A stretch of 64,000 nucleotides of DNA from Deltaproteobacteria bacterium. GTDB taxonomy: Bacteria; Lernaellota; Lernaellaia; JACKCT01. Of the stretch, positions 56,469 to 64,000 are shown piece after piece. The DNA lies in NCBI GenBank assembly GCA_020633895.1, contig JACKCT010000004.1:1-64000 (forward strand), read 5' to 3'. Both the position numbers and the translations under genes were made by a program. Each line of letters opens with the position of its first letter. Position 1 is the stretch's first letter. Under the pieces are notes generated by a model. The model searched no databases and was not told the origin of the DNA. It saw only the letters and a list, made by a program, of their open reading frames with translations.

Positions 56469-57743
56469 ATGAAACGCGGCAGCATTTTGGCCATGGTTGC
56501 GGTGTTCGCCTTGACGGCGGCGCTGGCGCACATGGCGATTGCTCAAGGCTCGATCACCCGGGACAACTGGGGCGAAGCCGTCGGATTCAAACCCGACCTG
56601 GCCAAGGCGCCCGATCCGGGCATGACGATCAACTCGGCGAATATGGACCAGTACGGCGCGCTGATTCCCGAAGGCGCCAAGGTCCTGATGAAGAAGTACA
56701 ACTACAGCTTCACCACCAAAGCCTATGAGCCGTGGGTGCCGGCCGATACCTACATCGCCGCCACCAACGCCAACGTGGGCAAGACCAAGGTGACGGACGT
56801 TTCCAACCCGCGCCAAAAGGGCATCGACGGTTATGTCGCCGGTCTGCCGTTCCCCCATCCCAAGGACGGCCTGGAAGTGGCGTGGAACTACAACTGGGCC
56901 TACGGCGGTGACGACGCCCGCAACCTGTTCTCGGTCTACTGGATCAGCGCCAAGGGCGGCGTGGAGCGCTCGGAAGATTGGACCTGGCTTTACATCAACC
57001 GGGCCGTCGGCCGCACCGATATCAACCCGAAACCGGCCATCAAGGAAGCTTTGGACAAGGGCATTCAGTATTACTCGGTGACGACCGCCCTGACGCCGCT
57101 GGACAAGAAGGGCTTTTCGGCTCTCTACACGCGCATGATCGAGCCCAAGGATCAGCAGGGCTTCATCTACATCCCCGCCCAACGCAAGTCGACCCGTTTC
57201 GCGTTCGGTACCCGCGGCGACGCCTGGAACAACACGGACCTGTTGTATGAGGACGTGCGCGGCTACCTGGGCTACCCGGAGTGGATGAACTGGTCGATCA
57301 AGGAAAAGACCACCATGCTCATGCCGATGCACTCCGGCATCAAGCACGGCAAGGACCAGGCCTCGAAGACCTACGACTTCAACACCGCGCCCCACTGGAA
57401 CTTCGATTCGAAGTGGGAGATGCGTCCGACGTATGTCCTCGAAGTGACGGCCAAGTTCAAGGATTATCCGTACTCCAAGATGGTCTTCTACGTGGACGCC
57501 GAGAGCTACTACATCACGGTCAAGGACGCCTACGACAAGAAGGGCCAGCTCTGGAAGGTTCTCGTCAACGCGTGGAATGCTTCGGCGAATCCGCGCAGCC
57601 TGCCGCCGGCCATCGGCGCGTCGCTGGTGGTGGACTTGCAGTCCGAGCACGCCACGGCGTTCGCCTGGCAGAAGGCGGAGTTCAACGTGGGCCTGGTGCC
57701 GGACGAATTCACCCTGGCGCGCCTGCGCAAGATCGGAAACTAA
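56469..57743 (+). CDS. DUF1329 family periplasmic protein
   Basis: A 424-residue protein with signal peptide (residues 1-25, ending HMAIAQ). AAAGGGG precedes the ATG at 56469. Family features: ITRDNWGEAVGFKPDLAKA, DGYVAGLPFPHP, RKSTRFAFGTRGDAW, TAPHWNFDSKWEMRP and YVDAESYYI. DUF1329 proteins have a LolA/LolB-like half-barrel fold in structure predictions and are thought to handle lipids in the periplasm; this is family-level inference. It lies 41 bp after the DUF1302 gene. Confidence 0.88.
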   Translation: MKRGSILAMVAVFALTAALAHMAIAQGSITRDNWGEAVGFKPDLAKAPDPGMTINSANMDQYGALIPEGAKVLMKKYNYSFTTKAYEPWVPADTYIAATNANVGKTKVTDVSNPRQKGIDGYVAGLPFPHPKDGLEVAWNYNWAYGGDDARNLFSVYWISAKGGVERSEDWTWLYINRAVGRTDINPKPAIKEALDKGIQYYSVTTALTPLDKKGFSALYTRMIEPKDQQGFIYIPAQRKSTRFAFGTRGDAWNNTDLLYEDVRGYLGYPEWMNWSIKEKTTMLMPMHSGIKHGKDQASKTYDFNTAPHWNFDSKWEMRPTYVLEVTAKFKDYPYSKMVFYVDAESYYITVKDAYDKKGQLWKVLVNAWNASANPRSLPPAIGASLVVDLQSEHATAFAWQKAEFNVGLVPDEFTLARLRKIGN

Positions 57744-57750
57744 CTCCATC

Positions 57751-58785
57751 ATGAATCGCGGCTTCCAACGCAGGAGCCCCCGGAACACGGGGCTCCTGTT
57801 TTTCATGACCGTCGCCGTCGTCGCGCTGTTCGGCGCCGTCCACTTGGCGTGGGGAGAGGCCGGCGACGCGGTTTCGGGCCCCATGGCCTATCGCGATCGC
57901 CTCTATGACGTGGCTTACGCCGACGCCAATGTCGCGGTGGCCATCGGTTATCCCGGCAAGATTTTTCGCAGTGAAGACGGCGGAACGACGTGGAGCGAGG
58001 TGGCCGTCGACACCGCCGAGCCCCTGTTTTCCATCGACTTCGTCGACGGGAACACCGGCTGGATCGTCGGCCGCAGTGGACTGATTTTCCGCACGGACGA
58101 CGGCGGCAAGACCTGGACCAAGCAGATCAGCAACACGGACGGGCATTTGTTCGCCGTGGATTTTTTGAACAAGGAAAAGGGCATCGCCGTCGGCAACTTC
58201 GGCTTGATCCTGCGCACCGCGGACGGCGGCGTGACCTGGACCGAATCGTCGTTGGAGCCGATGATTTCCGCGTCGATGTACGACGTGCAGATCATCGACG
58301 AAAACATCGTCTACCTGGCGGGGGAATATCCCACCTGGGAGGCTCAGCTCGAAGAAGACGTGGAGGCCTCCACGCTTTCCAGCATCTTCAAATCCCCCGA
58401 CGGCGGCGAGACCTGGGAACGGGTGAAGATTCCGTCCGAAAATCATATGTTCGCGTTGAGTTTTTCGGACGAGATGACCGGCTACATCGCCGGGACCAAG
58501 GGCGTGTTGATGGAGACCAAGGACGGCGGCGAGACCTGGACGTCCATCGACACCGAGATCCCCTACCACATCAACGACATCTTCCGCAGTGACGACGGCT
58601 CGCTGATGATGGCCGGCAACGCCGGAGTCTTGGCGCGGCTGTTCGACGAGAAAGTCACGCGCATTCCCAACGATGCCTTCTATTGGCTCACCGCCGTGGC
58701 GATGAACAACGCCGGGCGGGGCGTCGCGGTGGGCAATCACGGTTTGATCATGATAACGCAGGACGGCGGAAAAACGTGGCGGTAA
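57751..58785 (+). CDS. YCF48/BNR-repeat beta-propeller protein
   Basis: A 344-residue exported protein. The N-terminus (MNRGFQRRSPRNTGLLFFMT plus a hydrophobic run to HLAWGEA) is a good signal peptide, favouring the ATG at 57751 over 57805. It carries at least six repeats of the type IFRSEDGGTTWSEV, IFRTDDGGKTWTKQ, ILRTADGGVTWTES, IFKSPDGGETWERV, LMETKDGGETWTSI, and IMITQDGGKTWR, the BNR/YCF48 propeller signature. Related proteins assist assembly of membrane complexes. Here it sits with the RND gene, whose GTG start overlaps its end. A perfect terminator hairpin lies inside its 5' coding end. Confidence 0.87.
   Translation: MNRGFQRRSPRNTGLLFFMTVAVVALFGAVHLAWGEAGDAVSGPMAYRDRLYDVAYADANVAVAIGYPGKIFRSEDGGTTWSEVAVDTAEPLFSIDFVDGNTGWIVGRSGLIFRTDDGGKTWTKQISNTDGHLFAVDFLNKEKGIAVGNFGLILRTADGGVTWTESSLEPMISASMYDVQIIDENIVYLAGEYPTWEAQLEEDVEASTLSSIFKSPDGGETWERVKIPSENHMFALSFSDEMTGYIAGTKGVLMETKDGGETWTSIDTEIPYHINDIFRSDDGSLMMAGNAGVLARLFDEKVTRIPNDAFYWLTAVAMNNAGRGVAVGNHGLIMITQDGGKTWR
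57771..57803 (+). terminator. Intrinsic terminator inside the 5' end of the YCF48 gene
   Basis: Perfect 10 bp stem CAGGAGCCCC (57771-57780) and GGGGCTCCTG (57789-57798), 8-base loop and TTTTT (57799-57803). It begins 28 bp after the DUF1329 stop but 20 bp into the downstream gene, so it may limit read-through. Confidence 0.75.
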
Positions 58786-61346
58786 GCAAAGACAGGGGCG
58801 GGCGGCTGCCGTCCGAGACTTCTCCCATCGGTCGGTTTTTCGTCAAGAACGGCAAGATCGTTCTGGTCGTCATCGCCATTTTGACGGTGCTGTTCGGCCT
58901 GGCCGCCACGCGAGTCGAGCTTCAGACCCCGACGATCGACCTGTTCCCGAAGGACCATCCCTACGTCGAGACCTACGTCGAATACGAAGATATCTTCGGC
59001 GGCGCGAACGTCATCGTCCTGACCCTGGAGGTCAAGGACGGCGACGTTTTCAGCACCGACACGTTGGAGAAGCTACGCAAGATCACCAAGTCGCTGGAGC
59101 TTCTGCCCGCGGTCAATAACTACTCCGTCCTCTCCCTGGCCCAACGCAAAATCAAAATCACCACCGTCGATGAAATCGAGGGTTTCAAATCCGATCCGGT
59201 CATGTGGCCGGACGTCCCGCAGACGAAGGACGAACTTGAGGAACTTCGTCGGAAGATTTATGCCCACGGGCAATATCGCGGCACGCTGATCTCCGGCGAC
59301 GACAAGTCGCTGATGATCCTGGCCGGTTTCTTCGAAAAAGGCCTGCGTAGCGCTAGTGACACCTTGCGCGACGTGCTCATCGACATGGCGCGGGACGACG
59401 AAGGCAACTACGACACCGAGGATGTTCAGAAGAGCATCGAGATCATGGAAAACGTGGCGTCCGAGCAGGTCTGGAGCCTGGACGACACGCTCTTCGAGGC
59501 GATCCAGAAAATCGCCCGCGACGCCGAGGACGACAACCACGTCGTCCGTATGATCGGCCGCCCGATCCTGCTGGGCTACATCGCCGAGGGCTTCCCCCAA
59601 CTGGCGAAGATTTTCGTTCTGACGATCCTGGCGATCGTCATCTCTCTGATCCTGTATTTCCGTTCGTTCCGCGGCGTGTTCATCCCGATGACGACCGCGT
59701 TCGGCTCGGCCATCTGGGGCGTCGGCTTCCTGGGGATCCTGAGCTACCTGGCGGAGGTGCAGGGCATCGACCCGATCGGCCTGGGGGGCTACCACTTCAA
59801 CCCGCTGGTCATCGTCGTCCCGTTCATCATCAGCGCCCGGGCGTTGTCCCATTCGGTGCAGCTCATCGAGCGCTATGACGAAGAATACAAGCGCTACAGC
59901 GACCGACAGGAAGCAGCCATCGCCACCTTCGGCGGTCTGTCCAAGCCGGGTATTTTGTCCATCGTCACCGACGCGGCCGGCGTGTTCATGGTCGCGATCA
60001 CTCCCATCCCCCTGATGCAGAAATTGGCGGTGATGGGCGGCTTCTGGATTATGTCCATCGTGGTCACGGATATGATCCTCAACCCGGTCATGCTCTCGAT
60101 CCTGCCTCCGCCCAAGGACACGAAACACGCGGCCGGCATTCTGAACAAAATCCTGTCGGCCATGACCCGGGCGAGCACGGAGCGTCACCAGAAGGCGATC
60201 ATCGCCGTCACGGTCGTCATCTTCGCCCTGGGCATCTACTTCGCCCGCAACCTGGTGATCGGCGACGTGCATCCGGGCACGCCGATGCTCTGGCCGTCCC
60301 ATCAATATAACCAGGATACGGCGGCCATCGGCGAGCGATTCGGCAAGACGGAGATTTTGAGTGTCGTCGTCGAGGGCGCGGAGCGCGACGCGATCAAGCA
60401 TCCGAAAATTCTCATGACGATGGAGAAATTCCAGCGGGACATGGAGGCGATGCCCGAAGTGTCGTCGACCAGTTCCATCGCTGATTTGCTGCCGGGTCTG
60501 GTGCGCATCATGCATAGCTCCCATCCGTTCTGGGAGCTGATCCCCGAGAACCTGCGCGACTCGGGTTTCTACCTGGGCATGCTCATCCAGGGCTCCGAGC
60601 CCGGCGATCTGGATCGCTTCCTGGATCGCAAGATTCAGAACGCAAACATCTCGATCTATCTGAAGGATCACAAGGGAACGACCCTGCGCGCGGTGATCGC
60701 CGAGGCCCGGAAGTTCATCGAGGAAAACCCGATCGACGATCCGGACAATCCTGGCACGCCCCTGGCGAAAATGCGGCTGGCGGGCAACTTGGGCGGTCTG
60801 CTGGCGGCGGTGAACGAGACCATTGTCGCCTCCGAGTTGAAGGTGACGATCCTCGCCTTCGCCTTCGTCTTTGTCCTGTGCGCGCTGACGTACAAGTCGG
60901 TTTGGGCGGGCATCTATTTCCTGATACCGATTACGATCTCGAACTATCTGACCTACGCCCTGATGGGCGCCGTGGGCATCGGCCTGGACGTGAACGCGCT
61001 GCCCGTGGTGGCGCTGGGCGTCGGATTGGGCGTGGACTACGGGCTGTACGTGGTCGGGCGCATCGAAGAGTCGTACGCGGTGCATCACGACCTGAAAAAA
61101 GCCACGTCCGAAGCCATGCTCACCGCCGGGCGCGCCGTATTCTTCACGGCGGCGACCATGGTCGTGGGCATCATCTTCTGGGCGTTTAGTTTCCTTCGCT
61201 TCCAGGCGGAGATGGGCATGTTGCTGGCGTTCTGGATGGTGATTTCCATGCTCGGCGGCCTGATCCTGCTGCCGACGCTGGTCGTCACCTTCAAGCCCAA
61301 GTTCGTGACCCATCGCGTCGATACCGAGCGAGCCGCCAAGGCGTAG
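58776..61346 (+). CDS. RND/MMPL superfamily transporter
   Basis: An 856-residue GTG-start transporter; the GTG overlaps the YCF48 gene by 10 bp. Two repeats, each one helix plus a large periplasmic domain plus five helices. Repeat 1: VLVVIAILTVLFGLAATRVEL, PTIDLFPKDHPYVETY, then helices from about residue 280. Repeat 2: IIAVTVVIFALGIYFARNL, then helices with the conserved GVGLGVDYGLYVVGR acidic motif. It belongs to the group found with DUF1302/DUF1329 genes, related to HpnN and MmpL lipid exporters. No membrane-fusion protein or TolC is nearby, also typical of that group. Confidence 0.92.
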   Translation: MAVSKDRGGRLPSETSPIGRFFVKNGKIVLVVIAILTVLFGLAATRVELQTPTIDLFPKDHPYVETYVEYEDIFGGANVIVLTLEVKDGDVFSTDTLEKLRKITKSLELLPAVNNYSVLSLAQRKIKITTVDEIEGFKSDPVMWPDVPQTKDELEELRRKIYAHGQYRGTLISGDDKSLMILAGFFEKGLRSASDTLRDVLIDMARDDEGNYDTEDVQKSIEIMENVASEQVWSLDDTLFEAIQKIARDAEDDNHVVRMIGRPILLGYIAEGFPQLAKIFVLTILAIVISLILYFRSFRGVFIPMTTAFGSAIWGVGFLGILSYLAEVQGIDPIGLGGYHFNPLVIVVPFIISARALSHSVQLIERYDEEYKRYSDRQEAAIATFGGLSKPGILSIVTDAAGVFMVAITPIPLMQKLAVMGGFWIMSIVVTDMILNPVMLSILPPPKDTKHAAGILNKILSAMTRASTERHQKAIIAVTVVIFALGIYFARNLVIGDVHPGTPMLWPSHQYNQDTAAIGERFGKTEILSVVVEGAERDAIKHPKILMTMEKFQRDMEAMPEVSSTSSIADLLPGLVRIMHSSHPFWELIPENLRDSGFYLGMLIQGSEPGDLDRFLDRKIQNANISIYLKDHKGTTLRAVIAEARKFIEENPIDDPDNPGTPLAKMRLAGNLGGLLAAVNETIVASELKVTILAFAFVFVLCALTYKSVWAGIYFLIPITISNYLTYALMGAVGIGLDVNALPVVALGVGLGVDYGLYVVGRIEESYAVHHDLKKATSEAMLTAGRAVFFTAATMVVGIIFWAFSFLRFQAEMGMLLAFWMVISMLGGLILLPTLVVTFKPKFVTHRVDTERAAKA

Positions 61347-61377
61347 AAAGCCCGCATCGGCCGTTTTTCGGGCCCTC

Positions 61378-62427
61378 ATGAATTCGCAACAAGAAACAAA
61401 GCGTCGCCCGTATTCCCGACGGCGACGCTTTTTGTATTTTTTCGCCGTGCAGTTTTTGGCGATTGCGTTGATCGCCCTGCTGGCCGAAGGCGGAATGCGG
61501 ATTTACCGCCACGTCATCCAGGCCGCCTACCAAAAAAGCGTCGCCGCCGCGATCGAGCGCTCCAAGGCCGACGAGATTTCCGACGAATTCACCTACAAGA
61601 TCATCGCCATCGGCGACTCCCACACCTACGGCGTGGACTCCTCGCCGGGCAAGGACTACCCCAGGCAGCTCGTCGATATCCTGGCCGAGCGACGGCCCGA
61701 CTTGAACGTCGAGTTGGAGAACCTCGCCCACCCGGGCATGAATTCGGTGCAGGCGGCCGACGCCTTGCAAAACTACATCTCCGCCGTGCCGGGACATCCG
61801 ATCAATCTGGTTTTGGCGTGCGTGGGAAACAACAATAAGCACAATCTGGTCGGCCTGAGCGACGCGTTGGGCACGAATATCGAAGGCTTGTCGCCCAGCC
61901 AGAAGCTGGCCCATCTGCTCAAAAACAGTGGGGCCTATCGCCTGACCGTGCTGACGCGCTCGCGTCTGGAACAGCGCGTCGAATACGACGAGCACAATCA
62001 GATGTGGGTGGGATGCGTGCTGTGCGGGAATAACGAGCCGCTCTTGGGCAAGTGGATGGAGCACGATCTGCGACGGATCGTTGAATTGGCGCAATCGCGC
62101 GGAGCGTTGCCGGTATTTTTAAGTTACTTCTGGATGCAGCCCTATGTGGACCGCAGCATGAGCAACGTCGCCGAGCAGACCGGCGCGATTTACGTTCCCA
62201 TGGCGCAATTCGGCATGTCGCTGGGCACGAACGACGAGGGGTGCATCGGGCCGACTTATCATCCCAACGACGAAGGCTACGGACGCATCGCCGCGCGGAT
62301 CTATAACGCTCTTCTCCACTATGGCGCCTTGCCGCCGGCGCCCGACGACGCGGCCTCTAAGGCCACGTCAATCGAATTGCCGCCACGCTGTGGGGTGGGA
62401 TGGTCGCCGTTAGGCGAGTCCCGTTGA
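61378..62427 (+). CDS. Membrane-anchored SGNH/GDSL hydrolase-like protein
   Basis: A 349-residue protein with a basic N-terminus, one signal anchor (FLYFFAVQFLAIALIALLAEG) and an SGNH domain: IAIGDSHTYGVD with nucleophile Ser81, NLAHPGMNSVQ, ACVGNNNKHN and TYHPNDEGYGRI. The catalytic His is present, but the Asp expected three residues before it is Pro, so the triad is incomplete as read. It may use a dyad or be weakly active. It starts 31 bp after the RND gene. Its 3' end overlaps the convergent glycoside hydrolase by 71 bp. Confidence 0.82.
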   Translation: MNSQQETKRRPYSRRRRFLYFFAVQFLAIALIALLAEGGMRIYRHVIQAAYQKSVAAAIERSKADEISDEFTYKIIAIGDSHTYGVDSSPGKDYPRQLVDILAERRPDLNVELENLAHPGMNSVQAADALQNYISAVPGHPINLVLACVGNNNKHNLVGLSDALGTNIEGLSPSQKLAHLLKNSGAYRLTVLTRSRLEQRVEYDEHNQMWVGCVLCGNNEPLLGKWMEHDLRRIVELAQSRGALPVFLSYFWMQPYVDRSMSNVAEQTGAIYVPMAQFGMSLGTNDEGCIGPTYHPNDEGYGRIAARIYNALLHYGALPPAPDDAASKATSIELPPRCGVGWSPLGESR

Positions 62428-64000
62428 CCTCGAAACCGTTCCAGGACTTGATCCCCGGCTTGCTGAACGAAGCGTTTTCTTCGTAGGTCGACGGCGCGTA
62501 GATCGATCCGCTTTCGGCTTGGGGATCGGCCGGCAAGTCCACGGTGAACTCTCGCTCCGACTCCAGATCCCGATTCAGCACGATGATCGTCGATTCGCCG
62601 CCGTCCGCGGCATGAAACGCCACCGCGGTGAGGATCGGATAGGTGAACGACACGCTGTTCACGGACACCGTGGTCTCCTGCGCCTGTTCGGTCCGCAGAT
62701 CGGCGCGCCGCTCCAGCAGGTGGTTGGCGATCAGTTTCGTCACGACGAAGCTGGGCATCTCGACGAGCTTGCTGTCGATGTAGCGGAACGGGTTGTACCA
62801 CTTCTCGAAGAGCAGTTCGCTGGTGGATTCGAACAAAACGGCCATGTGCTGCATGGCGATGTCGACGTCTTCCTGAGCGTAGAGGATCAGCATGTCCGCG
62901 ATGCCCAGGCCGACGATCGGCTGGTCTTCCCGGTCGAATTCGAAGCTCGAGAACGCGCCGGCCGTGTGATATTCGGTGACGGCCACTTTCAGCGGCGTCT
63001 CGCGCGGAATGGCGGCGAGGGCCGACTTGAGCTGCTGAAACTTGGCGTGGAACGGCTCGGCGCCGGCGATCAGCAGCCGGGGGTCATTCTTGCCGTCCCA
63101 TCCCAGGTTCTTGAGATCGTCCACCTTGTAGTGATGAATCACGACTGCCGTGACGGCCGGGTCGGTGAGCAGGGGATTCAGGTCGTTGATGGCGCTGGTC
63201 AGGCCGCCCCAGGCGTCCATTGTCGCCTGCGAGAGAGGCACCCAGAACTCGGCGTCCGGCGTGACCTTCTGCACCTCGTCGATATATTCCAAGGCGCGGG
63301 CGGCGAAATTGGCGGCGTTTTTGGACGGCTTGTTGTACCAATCCGGATCGCCGCCGTTGACCGCGTCGGGATTGGCATAGGAGTAGGGGTAGACCGATCC
63401 GGCGCCGTAGCCCGTGTTCCACGCGCCGTACACTTCGTTGCCGATTTCGAAAATCTTCTGATTGTAGGGCGAGTCGGGGCCCCAGTTCTTGCGTGCCAGG
63501 ACATATTTGTTAACGCCGGTGCCGTTGAGATACTGGGCGTAGTCGCCGGCTTCCGCGGCCGTCCCCGAACCGAAGTTCAAGGTCACGGTCGGCAGGCAGT
63601 CCGACTTGTCGATGAAATCCATGTAGTTGAACACGGCCATGTTGTCCGTGTCGGCGGCGACGCGGTCCGGGTCGACGAAATTCCAGAAGTGGTAGCCGTC
63701 GGCGCCCAGGTTGCCGTCGATCTGCAAGCCGGAGAAGCGCATATAGGGCGTTTCCCCGGTGCCGGGACGCAGCAGGGAAAACGACTGCATTGCCGCCTCG
63801 CGGGAGGGCGTGTTCCAATCGCCGAATTCGCTGCCGTCGCCGTGGAAGGGGTCGTCGGAGGCGGCATAGTAGGTGCCTCGCCCGATGTTCCAGCCGATCA
63901 GCCGCCCCGTGGGCTCTTCGTCGCCGGTGCCCGGCGCGCCGAGCGTGAAGTGGTTCGGATCGAACTCCTCCTCGGTGTCGTCATCGTCGTCGTCGGTTTC
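62357..64000 (-). CDS. Glycoside hydrolase, alpha-L-arabinofuranosidase-like, with Asp tract (5' end cut by window edge)
   Basis: At least 547 residues; the frame is open to the window end, so the start and probable signal peptide lie outside. The visible N-terminus is ETDDDDDDTEEE, then a TIM-barrel hydrolase (GRLIGWNIGRGTYYA, RFSGLQIDGNLGADGYHFWN, KIFEIGNEVYGAWNTGYGAG) with acid/base Glu in GNE and candidate nucleophile Glu in KVAVTEYHTAG. A C-terminal beta domain ends in AAIRLTWP. The pattern fits GH51-like arabinofuranosidases or a related clan-A family. The Asp tract suggests a lipoprotein like others in this window. Confidence 0.8.
   Translation of the reverse strand, partial: ETDDDDDDTEEEFDPNHFTLGAPGTGDEEPTGRLIGWNIGRGTYYAASDDPFHGDGSEFGDWNTPSREAAMQSFSLLRPGTGETPYMRFSGLQIDGNLGADGYHFWNFVDPDRVAADTDNMAVFNYMDFIDKSDCLPTVTLNFGSGTAAEAGDYAQYLNGTGVNKYVLARKNWGPDSPYNQKIFEIGNEVYGAWNTGYGAGSVYPYSYANPDAVNGGDPDWYNKPSKNAANFAARALEYIDEVQKVTPDAEFWVPLSQATMDAWGGLTSAINDLNPLLTDPAVTAVVIHHYKVDDLKNLGWDGKNDPRLLIAGAEPFHAKFQQLKSALAAIPRETPLKVAVTEYHTAGAFSSFEFDREDQPIVGLGIADMLILYAQEDVDIAMQHMAVLFESTSELLFEKWYNPFRYIDSKLVEMPSFVVTKLIANHLLERRADLRTEQAQETTVSVNSVSFTYPILTAVAFHAADGGESTIIVLNRDLESEREFTVDLPADPQAESGSIYAPSTYEENASFSKPGIKSWNGFEVNGTRLTATIPPHSVAAIRLTWP

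Noticed and set aside
59073-61379. A 768-codon open frame antisense to the RND transporter
   Set aside because: No domain sense and low-complexity Asp/Gln/His/Arg content; the RND gene is clear.

Overview
This window is a GC-rich chromosomal segment of a Gram-negative bacterium. Evidence for that: outer-membrane lipoproteins, a BcsC-like beta-barrel exporter, a DUF1302 barrel, an rpsU-dnaG-rpoD macromolecular-synthesis operon and an alpha/beta two-gene glycyl-tRNA synthetase. I see no phage, insertion sequence, CRISPR array or plasmid feature. A striking signature is a poly-aspartate tract directly after the lipoprotein cysteine (Cys-Gly-Gly-Asp-n) in several unrelated exported proteins. I associate that with environmental deltaproteobacteria-like lineages, but this is recollection and inference, not a taxonomic call.

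Layout. 1-1444: 5'-complete, 3'-truncated membrane protein (minus). 1701-6656: rpsU, yqeY, cvpA, dnaG, rpoD with promoter and terminator. 6839-7360: Asp-tract, Cys-rich lipoprotein. 7486-7558: tRNA-Met(CAT). 7669-10217: Nif3, zinc-ribbon coiled-coil protein, RNase HI. 10519-10905: RNase P RNA. 11017-14426: membrane SGNH protein, a small flagellar-rod-like protein, an SDR. 14624-15532: Asp-tract lipase. 15724-18961: three tandem CE1-type esterases. 19010-22729: PIG-L deacetylase, DUF2461 protein, rimO, small membrane protein. 23017-28639: rod-shape operon mreB-mreC-mreD-mrdA-rodA. 28737-32637: flavoprotein/iron-sulfur membrane fusion, small zinc-ribbon membrane protein, Mrp-type ATPase without the usual CxxC. 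32911-34766: LsrF-like aldolase plus zinc alcohol dehydrogenase.

34783-48126 (minus strand) is the most interesting region: a seven-gene, tightly coupled locus that looks like a synthase-dependent exopolysaccharide secretion system. Its order is a 50-residue membrane protein, a membrane protein with a degenerate GGDEF domain that keeps the c-di-GMP inhibitory-site RxxD, a DUF2334 deacetylase, a processive GT2 synthase, a GH8-like lipoprotein, a giant TPR/BcsC-like outer-membrane exporter (interrupted by three apparent single-base frameshifts) and a membrane SGNH protein. It combines parts resembling Pel, PNAG and cellulose systems but matches none of them as I know them.

48323-51277: glyS and glyQ. 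51540-54404: a hypothetical protein and two paralogous Asp-tract lipoproteins. 54666-61346: DUF1302 (frameshifted), DUF1329, YCF48-type beta-propeller and RND/MMPL transporter, a set that probably moves a hydrophobic substrate across the envelope. An intrinsic terminator lies between the second and third genes. 61378-64000: another SGNH protein and a truncated Asp-tract glycoside hydrolase. Long ORFs antisense to most genes are GC-driven shadows and were left out.
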